Positions 1 through 6,117 of a DNA stretch of 17,926 nt are shown one piece after another. The first letter of the stretch is position 1. Every line of letters starts with the position of its first letter. Source of the stretch: JBIOJM01 sp044450785 (GTDB lineage Bacteria > Planctomycetota > Planctomycetia > Isosphaerales > Isosphaeraceae); the NCBI GenBank assembly GCA_044450785.1, contig JBIOJM010000204.1, positions 1 through 17,926 of the forward strand. Reading direction: 5' to 3'. Under the pieces are notes generated by a model. That model saw nothing but the letters and a program-made list of their open reading frames with translations, searched no databases and was not told the origin of the DNA. A program made the translations under genes and the position numbers.

Positions 1-247
1 GCCCTGGGCTGATATGTTGCTGCCCCTGCGGGGCGAAGACGCAAAGGCGCAACTTCAAAACGCGGAAACCGGGATCGCACAAGAACTCGCGCTGACCCGG
101 CTTCGGGTTCGACACAGTTCCCAGGGCGTCGCACTGGGCTGATATGTTGCTGCCCCTGCGGGGCGAAGACGCAAAGGCGCAACTTCAAAACGCGGAAACC
201 GGGATCGCACAAGAACTCGCGCTGACCCGGCTTCGGTTTCGACACAG
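1..247. repeat. 130-bp tandem duplication, two near-identical copies
   Basis: Positions 4-117 recur at 134-247 with a period of 130 bp. The copies differ at one base inside this span (G107 versus T237) and at one just outside it (C3 versus A133). The first copy touches the window edge, so more copies may lie to the left. Each copy contains a 9-bp-periodic stretch (GAAGACGCA / AAGGCGCAA) and the word GCGCAACTTCAAAACGCG, of which a one-base-shorter version occurs at 10238-10254. No open frame here resembles a known protein, so I read it as non-coding, recently duplicated intergenic DNA. Confidence 0.9.
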
Positions 248-265
248 CAGCTTCTCTGTCTTTCG

Positions 266-292
266 CTCTGCGATCTCCGCGGTCTCCGCGGT
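266..292. repeat. 9-bp tandem repeat (CTCYGCGRT x3)
   Basis: Three consecutive 9-mers are CTCTGCGAT, CTCCGCGGT and CTCCGCGGT. A related word, GCGATCTCCGCAGTGA, follows at about 315-330. This 9-bp 'CTCCGCGGT / AAGACGCAA' style of repeat resembles short low-complexity repeats that I recall from intergenic DNA of several phyla; that comparison is from memory. The two CCGCGG words (277-282 and 286-291) can also pair as a short hairpin just downstream of the CAAX-protease stop, but no T-tract follows. Confidence 0.6.
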
Positions 293-332
293 GAATCTCT
301 TCTCGGCCCTGCCAGCGATCTCCGCAGTGAAG

Positions 333-1115
333 TCACCAGAACTTCCAATCGCCAGTGACGATCACATAGATTCCGAGAGCGAGGTTGGCCGTGGCGTGGC
401 TGACGAAGCACGCACCCAACGACCTGGTCCGCCAGAGCAGCCCTGCCCAGAGTAAGCCGGTCAAGAGCGCAGGCAGCCACTCGGGATGGACGAGTGCAAA
501 CAACACTGCCGTCGTGGCCGCCGCCATGGGCGTGACCCGGCCGATCGGCACCCGGAAAAAGTCCTGGTCGATCAACCAACGCATCAAGAACGACCGCCAG
601 AACAGCTCCTCCATCAAGGGAACGATGAGGGCCAGTCCCAGCATCCGCACGATGATGAACGCCCATCGCGCGACGGGAGCCAGTCGATCCGCGTGGAACC
701 CCACTCGACCGCCCAGGAATGGGAACATCGGATACAGACCGTCCAGCCCGATCCAGAGTGCCCACACGAGCAGCCCGATGACGACCGCCAGGCCCAGAGA
801 GCGGTATGTCGGAGCCGGCCGGAAGTCTCGCCAGGTCGAGCGATACCACCAGACGAGAAGCATCACGATCACGAGCTTTACCGTGTAAAAAAGCGGATAC
901 CAGGCTGGGCTGGGCCCGCCGTCGACCCGAGGTAGATAACTCTCAATTCCGCTCAAGCCGACGTAGGCGAACATCGGCACGAGATAGGGAAGGATGTCCG
1001 CGCTTGCCGCTGGCGATTGTTCATCCGGCGCGGACCCTGCCCGCGGTTGTTCCGCGGGGTCCATCCGAGGCATGGCACCGCGATCGGTGCGCGCGGATTC
1101 AGGGTTGGGGCTCAT
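333..1115 (-). CDS. CAAX prenyl protease-related membrane protein of the PEP-CTERM-associated type (CPBP family)
   Basis: This is a 260-residue multi-pass membrane protein. About 40 hydrophilic N-terminal residues precede several hydrophobic segments. Three CPBP/Abi motifs are visible: EELFWR (E169, E170, R174), FALVH (H210) and HATAN (H240, N244). These are the metal-binding and catalytic residues of intramembrane glutamic-type CAAX proteases. The C-terminus ends in DWKFW, which I recall from the subfamily that co-occurs with exosortase/PEP-CTERM systems (TIGR03008). That fits the two PEP-CTERM genes a few kb upstream. The ATG at 1115 is chosen because GGGAGAGAGG lies about 5-14 nt upstream; later Met codons (residues 15 and 18) lack as good a site. 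The gene follows the LarA-like gene by 81 nt on the same strand, so co-transcription is likely. Its substrate is unknown, and processing of PEP-CTERM or prenylated proteins is only inferred. Confidence 0.87.
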   Translation of the reverse strand: MSPNPESARTDRGAMPRMDPAEQPRAGSAPDEQSPAASADILPYLVPMFAYVGLSGIESYLPRVDGGPSPAWYPLFYTVKLVIVMLLVWWYRSTWRDFRPAPTYRSLGLAVVIGLLVWALWIGLDGLYPMFPFLGGRVGFHADRLAPVARWAFIIVRMLGLALIVPLMEELFWRSFLMRWLIDQDFFRVPIGRVTPMAAATTAVLFALVHPEWLPALLTGLLWAGLLWRTRSLGACFVSHATANLALGIYVIVTGDWKFW

Positions 1116-1196
1116 CGGGGCCTCTCTCCCGGCCTTCGCCTTCGATCAAGTGGAGCAGCGCGGGATCATCGAGATCGAACACGACCGCGCGGATCA

Positions 1197-2486
1197 TCAC
1201 CTGGGCCTCCGCGCCCGCTGGCTCTCGGGGAAGAGTCGCTCCTGCTCGAGGTTGCCCCGAAGATCGAACGGGATCTCGAGGAACTCGGTCTCGATGCTCA
1301 GCTCGGCGTGAGCCGCGACCTCGGCCGCCAGCGGCGCTGTCACCCATAATGAGGTGAGCTCGAGCGTGTTCGGGATAAGGACCATGCGGGCGTCGTCAGA
1401 CTCGATTCGCCAGCAGGTGTCGAGAGACGCGGCGATCACGTCCCGGTCGGACGGCAGCGCGAGGGGGACTCGCGCACGCGTCAGGAAGTTGCTCGTCAGG
1501 CTGTTGACTCGCATCGGTGTCGGGTCGATGCCGCGCACCAGCCGGTCAGTCGTCAGATCGGCCAGGCCGATCCCCAGTGCGTTTCCCCGCGTCTCGACCG
1601 ACAGGTCGAGCACGGCCAGGCGCGTGACGACCGGACGGGGCAAATCGGGCATCGTTTCGACCCGTTGCCGGCCGATCACGTTCGGGTCCAGTCCCGTCCC
1701 GCTGTAGTTCTTGCCGAGCTCTCCCACGACCAGCACGTCGATCTGGTCGAATGGAAGCCGTGCCATCAGATCGCGCGCTTCGTCGAGAAGCTGCGGCTCG
1801 ACGTCCAGCAGGTCCTCGGGCTCGACGCCGACGATCCGGGCCGTGTGTTCCCGCGCATTCTCGAGGATTGCGATCCCGAGCTTCACCGGTGTCTTCTCGA
1901 GCAGGAATGCGCCGACTTCGGGGATCAAGGCCAGGAGGCCCGGCAGGCCGAGCTTGTGGACCTGGGCCGCCCCTTGACGTTTCCCCAGGCCGACGCACAG
2001 CATCTTGAGGAGCCCGCTCTCATATCGTCCCGTGAAGGACGTGTGCGGCTTGATCCGGTTGAGGAGAACGATGCCGTCGGCCTCGAACGCGTTTCGGTCG
2101 AAATGGATCGGCAAGCCGAATGAGTTCGTGCCCAGCACGACGGTGTCCATCTCGGATCGGATCGGGCAGCCGAGCGCGGACTCGGTGAGGCCCAGCTCCG
2201 ACAGCAGGGCGAGCTGCCCTGCCGCGGTGCCGCCGCCATGGCTCCCCATCGCGGCCACCACGAAGGGCTCGAACCCGAGCGAGCGAACGGCTGCGACCGT
2301 CGCGCGGACGATCGGGGCAATTCCGTGGATGCCACGGCTGCCGGCGGTGATCGCAACGCGGCTGCCGCGCTTCAGGCGCGTGGCCAGCCGGCTCTGATTG
2401 ACGGCCTCCGTGGTTGCGGCGGTGATGTCGGCGACCTCGGGCTGTCGAAGAGAGCGGCGCACGCGAGCGATTGTGGGCAGGCTCAT
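1197..2486 (-). CDS. LarA/DUF2088-like (lactate racemase domain) protein
   Basis: This is a 429-residue soluble protein with no signal peptide or membrane segment. The N-terminal half resembles the lactate-racemase N-terminal domain (PF09861, formerly DUF2088). It shows a Rossmann-like GSRVAITAGSRGI (41-53), GSHGGGT with a conserved-looking His83, and RIKPHTSFTGRYESG followed by GLLKMLCVGLGK (144-169), a signature I associate with this family. LarA itself is a nickel-pincer enzyme that interconverts D- and L-lactate. The His and Lys residues here could serve a similar cofactor, but I cannot align them to LarA with certainty, so racemase activity is not claimed. It may form a two-gene unit with the CAAX protease 81 nt downstream. 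The ATG at 2486 starts MSLPTIARVR; no strong Shine-Dalgarno site precedes it. Confidence 0.82.
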   Translation of the reverse strand: MSLPTIARVRRSLRQPEVADITAATTEAVNQSRLATRLKRGSRVAITAGSRGIHGIAPIVRATVAAVRSLGFEPFVVAAMGSHGGGTAAGQLALLSELGLTESALGCPIRSEMDTVVLGTNSFGLPIHFDRNAFEADGIVLLNRIKPHTSFTGRYESGLLKMLCVGLGKRQGAAQVHKLGLPGLLALIPEVGAFLLEKTPVKLGIAILENAREHTARIVGVEPEDLLDVEPQLLDEARDLMARLPFDQIDVLVVGELGKNYSGTGLDPNVIGRQRVETMPDLPRPVVTRLAVLDLSVETRGNALGIGLADLTTDRLVRGIDPTPMRVNSLTSNFLTRARVPLALPSDRDVIAASLDTCWRIESDDARMVLIPNTLELTSLWVTAPLAAEVAAHAELSIETEFLEIPFDLRGNLEQERLFPESQRARRPR

Positions 2487-2614
2487 CAGGATGTCGCCCG
2501 AAAGGGTACGTCGTGCAGAGGTCCCAGGGTCGGGCCGGTCAAGCGACGCGTGGCGGGATCAGCGGCCCACCCGCCGGATCGACCCGGGTAAGATGTCCCG
2601 CGCGTCGGATGATT

Positions 2615-2642
2615 ATCCTAACCGACTGCCTCAAAACGACAA
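2615..2642 (-). promoter_or_regulatory. Candidate sigma70-type promoter for the LarA-like gene
   Basis: Read on the minus strand, TTGTCG (2642-2637) is followed after 16 nt by TAGGAT (2620-2615). Each hexamer matches four of six consensus bases, about 130 nt upstream of the ATG at 2486. The element overlaps what looks like a decayed copy of the hairpin terminator found between the PEP-CTERM genes, so the match may be fortuitous. Confidence 0.22.
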
Positions 2643-2696
2643 AGACCCTCGCGACCATGTTCGGTGATGGCATCGTTCCGCCTGGATCGATTCCGG

Positions 2697-3491
2697 TCAG
2701 GCCGTCTTGTGCTTGCGGCGGAAGCGGTACCGCACCGCCAGACCGGCGATCACACCGGTCCACGCCAGGATCGTCGCGGGCTCCGGTACCGGCACCGCTA
2801 TGGGCAGCGAGCCGTCCGCGGGAGCGTACGCTTTGGGGTTGATCGTCTGCGGCTCTGGATTTTGGAGGCTCACGAACTGCAGGGTGAACGGGTTCACGGA
2901 AAGCTCGACGATCGTGCCGCTCGTGGCGCCGGCCGCGAGCGGGCCCGTATTCGTGGTCGGATTCAGGTACTGGAACGTCAACGTCCCGGCCGTGCCCGAC
3001 TGCGACGGTACCCAGGCGATCGAGGACGGCGTCTGGACGACGCTGCCGGGCGCGGCCTGCGGCAGGTTGAGCCCGCCGACTTGACCATTTGTGATCACAT
3101 AGCCGAATGTCAACGTCCCTGGAGGAATGAGGTCGCTGCCAACGGGAGTCGCGTTGAACAGCATCGAAGCGCTGTTGACGCCGGCCGGCGGGTTGCCCGA
3201 CTTGTCGGTCACGTTGTTGACGCTGAACTGGTACGCGTAGGCATATAAGCCTGCCTCCGGGCCTGTCCCCGCGAAGACCTGCGACTCGACGACACCCGCA
3301 TTCGGGGTATTCAAGAAACCGTAGTTCGAGGTCAACACCGTCGTGATTGGCGTGAAAAGGCTGTTGAACTGCGCGGCAGACATCTCAGCAGGGGTGAGCG
3401 TCTGGACAAGCGGGTCGGCTTGAGCATTCGGGGCGGCCACGCTGAGCACGAGACCAGCCCCAAGGGCGAGAGCGCGAGTGATCTTGAACAT
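2697..3491 (-). CDS. PEP-CTERM surface protein, paralogue A
   Basis: This is a 264-residue exported protein of unknown function. Residues 1-25 form a signal peptide: K3/R6, a hydrophobic core, and probable cleavage after AQA25. The C-terminus is a clear PEP-CTERM sorting signal: PEPAT at 236-240, a hydrophobic helix to about 253, then a basic tail RFRRKHK (256-262). In known systems an exosortase cuts at this tail after export. The mature part is Thr/Ser/Asn/Gly-rich and probably beta-rich; no catalytic motif is seen. It is a close tandem paralogue of the gene at 3628-4410, with near-identical signal-peptide and tail regions and a more diverged middle. The ATG at 3491 aligns with the paralogue's start; only a weak GGA precedes it. 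The sorting enzyme is not in this window. Confidence 0.9.
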   Translation of the reverse strand: MFKITRALALGAGLVLSVAAPNAQADPLVQTLTPAEMSAAQFNSLFTPITTVLTSNYGFLNTPNAGVVESQVFAGTGPEAGLYAYAYQFSVNNVTDKSGNPPAGVNSASMLFNATPVGSDLIPPGTLTFGYVITNGQVGGLNLPQAAPGSVVQTPSSIAWVPSQSGTAGTLTFQYLNPTTNTGPLAAGATSGTIVELSVNPFTLQFVSLQNPEPQTINPKAYAPADGSLPIAVPVPEPATILAWTGVIAGLAVRYRFRRKHKTA

Positions 3492-3515
3492 GCTGGAAAT
3501 CGTCCAAACGAGAAA

Positions 3516-3550
3516 GCCCCTGGCGACCGCAGTCGGCGATCGCCAGGGGC
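3516..3550 (-). terminator. Hairpin terminator between the PEP-CTERM paralogues
   Basis: An 11-bp perfect inverted repeat (GCCCCTGGCGA at 3516-3526 with TCGCCAGGGGC at 3540-3550) encloses a 13-nt loop. On the minus strand it is followed by TTTCTCGTTT. It lies 77 nt past the stop of paralogue B and 24 nt before the ATG of paralogue A, so it could end the first transcript, act in the second gene's leader, or both. The T-run is interrupted, so termination may be partial. Confidence 0.7.
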
Positions 3551-3627
3551 GGATTCTGGTCTTCCTATACCGGCGGCGATCGCAATGCCCTGTCGAGGAG
3601 GCATCGGGCCGCCCGGATCGATTCCGG

Positions 3628-4410
3628 TCAGGCCGTCTTGTGCTTGCGGCGGAAGCGGTGGCCCACCGCGAGGCCGGCGATCACGCTGGTCCAGCCCAGG
3701 ATCGTTGCGGGCTCGGGCGCGGGGATCCCGCCGATCTGACCGGCCGTGGGGGAGTACGCCCACGGGTAGAGCGTCTGCGGCTCCGGATTCTGGAGGCTGA
3801 CATAGTGTTCAGTGAACGGCTGCGTCGACATCACGACGATCGTGCCGCTCATCGCGCCGGCACCGAGCGGCCCCGTGCTCGTCGTCGGATTGAGATACTG
3901 GAACGTCAGCGATCCGGTCGTCGACGACGGCAGCCAGGCGATCGAGGAAGGCGTCTGAACCACGCTGCCGGGCGCGGCCTGCGGCAGGTTGATCCCGCCG
4001 ACTTGACCGTTCGTGATCACATAGGCATAGGTCATGCCTGTGCCGGTGAGGTTGCTGCCGGCCGGAGTCGCATTGAACAGCTCGGACGCGCTGTTGACGC
4101 TCGTCGGCTGGTTGATCGACGTGTCTTGAACGTTGTTGACGCCGAACTGATAAGCGTAGGCATACAAGCCTGCCGCCGCGCCTGTCCCCGTGAACACCTG
4201 CGATTCCACGACACCCGCGTTGGGAGTGTTCATGAAAGCGTAATTGGAGGTCAAGACGGCTGTGCTCGGCGTGAACAGACTGTTGAACGTCGACGCAGAC
4301 ATCTGAGTCGGCGTGAGCGTGTCGACCATCGGGTCGGCTTGAGCATTCGGGGCGGCCACGCTCAGCACGAGACCAGCCCCCAGAGTGAGAGCGTACGTGA
4401 TCTTGTTCAT
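3628..4410 (-). CDS. PEP-CTERM surface protein, paralogue B
   Basis: This is a 260-residue exported protein of unknown function. The signal peptide covers residues 1-25 (MNKITYALTL, then a hydrophobic core and AQA25 before DP). The PEP-CTERM tail has PEPAT at 232-236, a hydrophobic stretch and RFRRKHK. The frame stays open to 4533, but the ATG at 4410 is the real start: it aligns with the paralogue's Met, places the signal peptide at the N-terminus, and has GGAAG 9 nt upstream. The upstream extension is Arg/Pro-rich and has no paralogue counterpart. The 45 nt from 3615 to 3659, including 13 nt beyond the stop, are identical to 2684-2728 by the other gene, so duplication or gene conversion is recent. 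Hairpins lie in its leader. Confidence 0.9.
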   Translation of the reverse strand: MNKITYALTLGAGLVLSVAAPNAQADPMVDTLTPTQMSASTFNSLFTPSTAVLTSNYAFMNTPNAGVVESQVFTGTGAAAGLYAYAYQFGVNNVQDTSINQPTSVNSASELFNATPAGSNLTGTGMTYAYVITNGQVGGINLPQAAPGSVVQTPSSIAWLPSSTTGSLTFQYLNPTTSTGPLGAGAMSGTIVVMSTQPFTEHYVSLQNPEPQTLYPWAYSPTAGQIGGIPAPEPATILGWTSVIAGLAVGHRFRRKHKTA

Positions 4411-4439
4411 TCTAGCGATCTTCCAGGGTTGATCGGAAA

Positions 4440-4460
4440 GGTTCGTTGCAGCAACGAACC
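4440..4460. promoter_or_regulatory. 21-nt palindrome in the leader of paralogue B
   Basis: GGTTCGTTGC (4440-4449) and GCAACGAACC (4451-4460) are perfect complements around one central base. The element lies 29 nt upstream of the ATG at 4410 and on the minus strand runs into CTTTCC. The downstream paralogue also has a strong inverted repeat ending in CTTTC about 24 nt before its ATG. It could be an operator for a dimeric regulator or a leader hairpin. Confidence 0.55.
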
Positions 4461-4490
4461 CAGGGAGCGAGTCATTCCATAACTCGCCGG

Positions 4491-4507
4491 CCGGAGAACG
4501 TCTCCGG
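4491..4507. promoter_or_regulatory. 7-bp stem, 3-nt loop inverted repeat upstream of paralogue B
   Basis: CCGGAGA (4491-4497) pairs perfectly with TCTCCGG (4501-4507) across ACG. There is no T-tract on either side, so it is not an intrinsic terminator. It sits about 80 nt upstream of the ATG at 4410 and may be an operator or a leader hairpin. Confidence 0.35.
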
Positions 4508-4860
4508 ACGGGCCCCGCAGGCCATGGTCGCATCGAGCGCGGGTCGGAGGGAAATCGGGCATTCCGCTCGGGACACGGCCCGAGTCATCGATTCCCCCCT
4601 GGAGACGTCATCCCTATTTCGCCGTCGCCGGCTCGGGACCACCCCCACCCTTCATCCTGTCATGAGTTGGAGCGCCCTCGACTGTCGACCAGTCGCGGTC
4701 GCAAGGGATGCGACTCGTTCTCTTTCACTCGCCTTGGACCCCACGCTGGTCTCGCCAAGGCGTCCGGACCCTATCAGGAACGGAAAAAAGGGTCAACACG
4801 ACTTCGGGCCGGATTCGGGCCGTTGGCGTGGCCAACTCGATCAGCCTTTCCCACATCCGC

Positions 4861-5757
4861 TCATCGGGATGGCGACTCGAGCCTTGGCTGGGACCGGCTG
4901 GCCTCGACCGCGACGGGGTCGTATGAACACCGCGGCGGAGCCGCTGGTTGGGGAGACATCCCCGGTTCAGCCCGGCCGGGCGGCCCGTCGGATGCCGCGC
5001 CGGCCGCCGTCGTGGACGTCTCGCCCTCAATTGCCGTCGTCTCGGCCGCCCTCACGCCCGGATCGAGGCCGGGTTCGATCGTGGCCGCCGGCCGAGCCAA
5101 AGGGGCCCGGAGATCGGCGGATGGCAAGGGTATGTCGTCGCTCTCCAGTACGGGCGGACCGACCGGAAGCCCGGCGCGGCGGCGGGCCTTGTAATAGCGA
5201 AAGAGCAACCAGATCGCCACGCCCAAGGCCACCACGATCGTGACCCAGAGCTGGACCTCCCGGATCCGGATGCCTTTATGGACCTGGTCGGCGGAGGCAT
5301 ACCCCAGCCCGAACATGAACGACGTACTCAAGGAGGCCGCCACCAGGTCGGTCAAGAGTAGCTTCAGTGTCGGCAGCTTCAGAATACCCGCGGTCAGATA
5401 CGCGGCCGTGCGAAATCCCGGGACGAAGCGGCCCGAGACCAGGATCTTGAACCCGTGCCGATGGAAGTATCCCTTGATCTGAGCCTCCCATTGCCGGGTC
5501 AGCACCCGGCGGGTCAGGGGTAGGCTGAGCACCTTCTCACCGTAGAAAAAACCCAGGAAATACACGACCATATCGCCGAGCAGGACGCCGATCAGACAGC
5601 TCGCCATGGCCAGCGGGCCCCACAACTGCTCGTTACGGGTCAGGACGCCCGCGAGGATGATCGGCGCTTCCTCCGGGATCGGCAGCCCCAGCCCACCCAG
5701 GATCAGGATCAGGGTGATCCCCACATAACCAAGCTGTCCGACCAGGTGCTCTGTCAA
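4861..5757 (-). CDS. DedA-family (VTT domain) membrane protein with a long low-complexity C-terminal tail
   Basis: This is a 298-residue inner-membrane protein. Residues 1-190 match the DedA/VTT family: PIPEEAP (26-32), GDMVVYFLG (61-69), GRFVPGFRTAAYLTAG (109-124) and a C-terminal membrane helix at about 168-188. The residues known to matter in DedA proteins have counterparts in E29/E30, D62, R110 and R116. Family members are linked to lipid-carrier flipping and proton-motive-force homeostasis; the specific substrate here is unknown. After the basic YYKARRR about 100 residues are rich in Pro, Ala, Glu, Gly and Ser, unusual for a family whose members are typically about 200-220 residues. The start is TTG at 5757, with GGGG and GAGG just upstream; no in-frame ATG gives a complete first helix. 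It is divergent from the CARDB gene. Confidence 0.88.
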   Translation of the reverse strand: MTEHLVGQLGYVGITLILILGGLGLPIPEEAPIILAGVLTRNEQLWGPLAMASCLIGVLLGDMVVYFLGFFYGEKVLSLPLTRRVLTRQWEAQIKGYFHRHGFKILVSGRFVPGFRTAAYLTAGILKLPTLKLLLTDLVAASLSTSFMFGLGYASADQVHKGIRIREVQLWVTIVVALGVAIWLLFRYYKARRRAGLPVGPPVLESDDIPLPSADLRAPLARPAATIEPGLDPGVRAAETTAIEGETSTTAAGAASDGPPGRAEPGMSPQPAAPPRCSYDPVAVEASRSQPRLESPSR

Positions 5758-5826
5758 CCTCGAATCCCCATCGCCGTGGATAGTCGTCAGCGGTCAGCCG
5801 AAAACCGGACCTCGTTGTCTCGACTC

Positions 5827-5854
5827 GCAACTGGCAACCAGCAACCAGCAACTG
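5827..5854. repeat. Four tandem heptamers (GCAACTG / GCAACCA)
   Basis: The order is GCAACTG, GCAACCA, GCAACCA, GCAACTG, a perfect 7-bp period over 28 bp. Heptamer runs of this composition are familiar to me as intergenic low-complexity repeats in many bacteria. It lies between the divergent DedA and CARDB genes. Confidence 0.8.
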
Positions 5855-5929
5855 CCTGCCGGTATCATACACACGCAACGGCTCCTCGGGCAGCGCTCCA
5901 GCGAGTCTGATGGCTCCGTCCAGACGGTA

Positions 5930-5958
5930 TTGACCAATTCTCAAGCGAGAGCTAAGGT
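5930..5958 (+). promoter_or_regulatory. Candidate sigma70-type promoter for the CARDB gene
   Basis: TTGACC (5930-5935, five of six matches to TTGACA) is followed after exactly 17 nt by TAAGGT (5953-5958, three of six matches to TATAAT). Transcription would start near 5965, giving a leader of about 150 nt before the ATG at 6118. Confidence 0.35.
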
Positions 5959-6117
5959 CTGCAAAACCCCAAGGACGGGTTGAAGCGGAAGAACGCGCCG
6001 GAGCATCGGGCCGACGGCACAACCGTCTGCGTGCGTTCGCGATGGCGGTCGGTGCCAGCGACAGGGCCCGCCCGGACCAACCGCGTGTTCCGCGATCTCA
6101 AGGAGGAGACCTATCTC

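Larger units (their letters stand above)
1..332. other. Non-coding repeat-rich intergenic region
   Basis: The stretch left of the CAAX-protease stop codon holds the 130-bp tandem duplication and the 9-bp repeats. A possible 103-residue frame (144-455, +) crosses the repeats and runs antisense into the protease gene; it has no recognisable domain and I do not accept it. No terminator with a T-tract was found for the protease gene. Confidence 0.6.
4411..4860. other. Intergenic region between paralogue B and the DedA gene
   Basis: This 450-bp stretch shows no convincing gene. It contains the two leader inverted repeats described above (4440-4460 and 4491-4507), a short hairpin GTTGGC/GCCAAC at 4822-4836 just past the DedA stop on the minus strand, and an A6 run at 4784-4789 (T6 on the minus strand). 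The hairpin and the T6 run are more than 30 nt apart, so they do not make a standard terminator. No clear -35/-10 pair was found. Confidence 0.5.
5758..6117. other. Divergent intergenic region between DedA and CARDB genes
   Basis: This 360-bp region contains the heptamer repeat (5827-5854), a candidate promoter towards the CARDB gene (5930-5958), and a strong Shine-Dalgarno site AAGGAGGAG (6100-6108). The CARDB frame is open back to a TTG at 5980, but that extension is Arg-rich and has no signal-like feature, so I read it as leader. Confidence 0.5.

Noticed and set aside
1..292. CRISPR array from the repeats at the left end
   Set aside because: The 130-bp copies are contiguous and nearly identical throughout, with no unique spacers between short direct repeats.
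4411..4533. N-terminal extension of paralogue B to 4533
   Set aside because: The added 41 residues are Arg/Pro-rich, would bury the signal peptide, include the leader palindromes, and have no counterpart in the paralogue.
4767..4794. GACCCT/AGGGTC inverted repeat around an A6 run as terminator of the DedA gene
   Set aside because: The T6 run lies inside the loop on the transcribed strand rather than after the stem, so it does not fit an intrinsic terminator.
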